From Gnetum montanum (lineage: Eukaryota > Streptophyta > Gnetopsida > Gnetales > Gnetaceae), in NCBI GenBank assembly GCA_015680685.1, contig MNCI01038085.1, forward strand, positions 1,067,450 through 1,110,060: DNA of 42,611 nucleotides. The letters are read 5' to 3'. Below are positions 42,046-42,611 of this stretch, piece after piece (position 1 is the first letter of the stretch; each line of letters begins with the position of its first letter). The notes beneath the pieces are model-generated. The model was not told where the DNA came from. It ran no database searches and worked only from the letters and a program-made list of their open reading frames with translations. Made by a program: the position numbers and the translations under genes.

Positions 42046-42611
42046 CATTGTACTTAGTTAGCTAAGGTAATGAAACTCCCTTTAGCAAGGGTAGTAGTGG
42101 AACTGAAGGGGTCAATTGGATCATCTTGATAGAAGTCTAGTACCTTGACTTCCTGAGTGTTCACAATTTTAAGACTTTTTAATTCTTATGCTAATGTGTG
42201 CATCATTTTCTTCGTATCTGCCTGCTCTTGAGCAGTGGGCAGATCGACGGTTTGAGTTGATGGTAATTGATAATGACTTGATCGTGGCATTGTTTGTGGA
42301 AAGAGAGGTTGTTAGACTATTTTTTGTTGTTGTGGGACAACATTTGGGACTGAGACAACAGAGTGTGATATGATGTAATGAGTAGATAGGTTTTGCTGAA
42401 TAGCTAGTGGGACCCACTGCCTAGTCATGGGTTGTGAAGTGGTTAGTGGTGCTTGTTGGATTTTCACCTGAGGTATGTAATGGATATATGTCGAAGCTGG
42501 TATGTCTAATGGCATCCCAATCACTTAAGGTTGAAAGGTTGATCCTAAATTAGTTTGAGGAGGAGGTTGTTGGGATTGTATTTGCAGAGGTATGATGGAA
42601 GTGGATGCATT
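42041..42611 (-). pseudogene. gag: Gag of element A, N-terminal part (runs off the right edge)
   Basis: On the minus strand from the edge: GMPLDIPASTYIHYIPQVKI (about 42520), a Gln/Pro-rich stretch, then KVLDFYQDDPIDPF (about 42150) and the start of the capsid domain, which stops at 42041 where B is inserted. It aligns with B's gag at 39290-38700 (VVDFYHDDPISSS). The rest of the capsid continues at 23869. A stop near 42310, one near 42178 and others show decay. Confidence 0.75.

Larger units (their letters stand above)
8172..42611 (-). mobile_element. Element A: Tat/Ogre-type Ty3/gypsy retrotransposon, interrupted by element B, 5' end outside the window
   Basis: Minus-strand order from the left: 3' LTR (8172-9887), polypurine tract, 3' region, pol (11550-15032), a spacer holding a plus-strand gene (15769-20716), protease, second half of gag (to 23869), then element B, then the first half of gag from 42041 to the right edge. 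The gag-PR-RT-RH-aRH-IN order, the second archaeal-type RNase H and the absence of a chromodomain place it in the Tat lineage. Its coding parts carry many stops and frameshifts; it is older than B because B lies inside it. The 5 bp before its left end are ATGAT; the matching copy would lie outside the window. Confidence 0.85.

Overview
The window is nuclear DNA of a vascular plant with a large, repeat-rich genome; the species cannot be named from the sequence. No intact host gene, tRNA, rRNA or CRISPR array is visible. Almost everything is old, stop-riddled Ty3/gypsy LTR retrotransposon DNA. The protein signatures are plant-specific: Tat/Ogre-type Gag, a retropepsin with a VDDG core, a YVDD reverse transcriptase, a degenerate RNase H followed by a second archaeal-type RNase H, and an HHCC/DDE integrase.

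Layout. (1) 1-8171 holds three copies of one LTR family whose LTR ends in TTCATCA or CTCATCA and is followed by a tRNA-Asp-like primer site. X1 (LTR 315-1286, minus) is inserted in the gag of X2 (LTR 2421-3298, minus). X3 (LTR about 6719-7853, plus) points the other way. Between X2 and X3 lies a decayed minus-strand gene (about 3500-6000) that resembles plant transposon-associated proteins. (2) Element A (minus strand, 3' LTR 8172-9887) is inserted in the gag of X3 and runs off the right edge. (3) Element B (23875-42040, minus strand, 18.2 kb, both LTRs, 5-bp target duplication CTCTC) is inserted in the gag of A. A's pol, antisense gene, PR and second half of gag therefore lie at 11.5-23.9 kb, and the rest of its gag resumes at 42041.

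A and B are diverged members of one family with an unusual plan. Read on the minus strand: 5' LTR, tRNA-Asn primer site, leader, gag, protease, a spacer of about 6 kb, RT, RNase H, aRNase H, integrase, repeat-rich 3' region, polypurine tract, 3' LTR. The spacer sits where Ogre elements carry their pol intron and has conserved candidate splice sites in both copies. Inside it, on the opposite (plus) strand, is a gene of eight exons. Exon order, phases and protein sequence agree between A (15769-20716) and B (30700-35218), although both copies now carry stops. Because this gene is antisense to the genomic RNA, its introns would survive retrotransposition.

Two further patterns tie the system together. 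Short motif arrays (GCGTATACGC in B, AGCATGAC/AGTGTGAC in A) occur both in the LTR and in the 5' UTR and first intron of the antisense gene, and in B also in the sense leader. A second repeat (core AGTTTAAGGCCATACCGGGC) forms clusters just inside both ends of the spacer and again in the 3' region. The multi-exon antisense gene, the nested sense intron and the shared regulatory-looking arrays are the best candidates for something not yet described.
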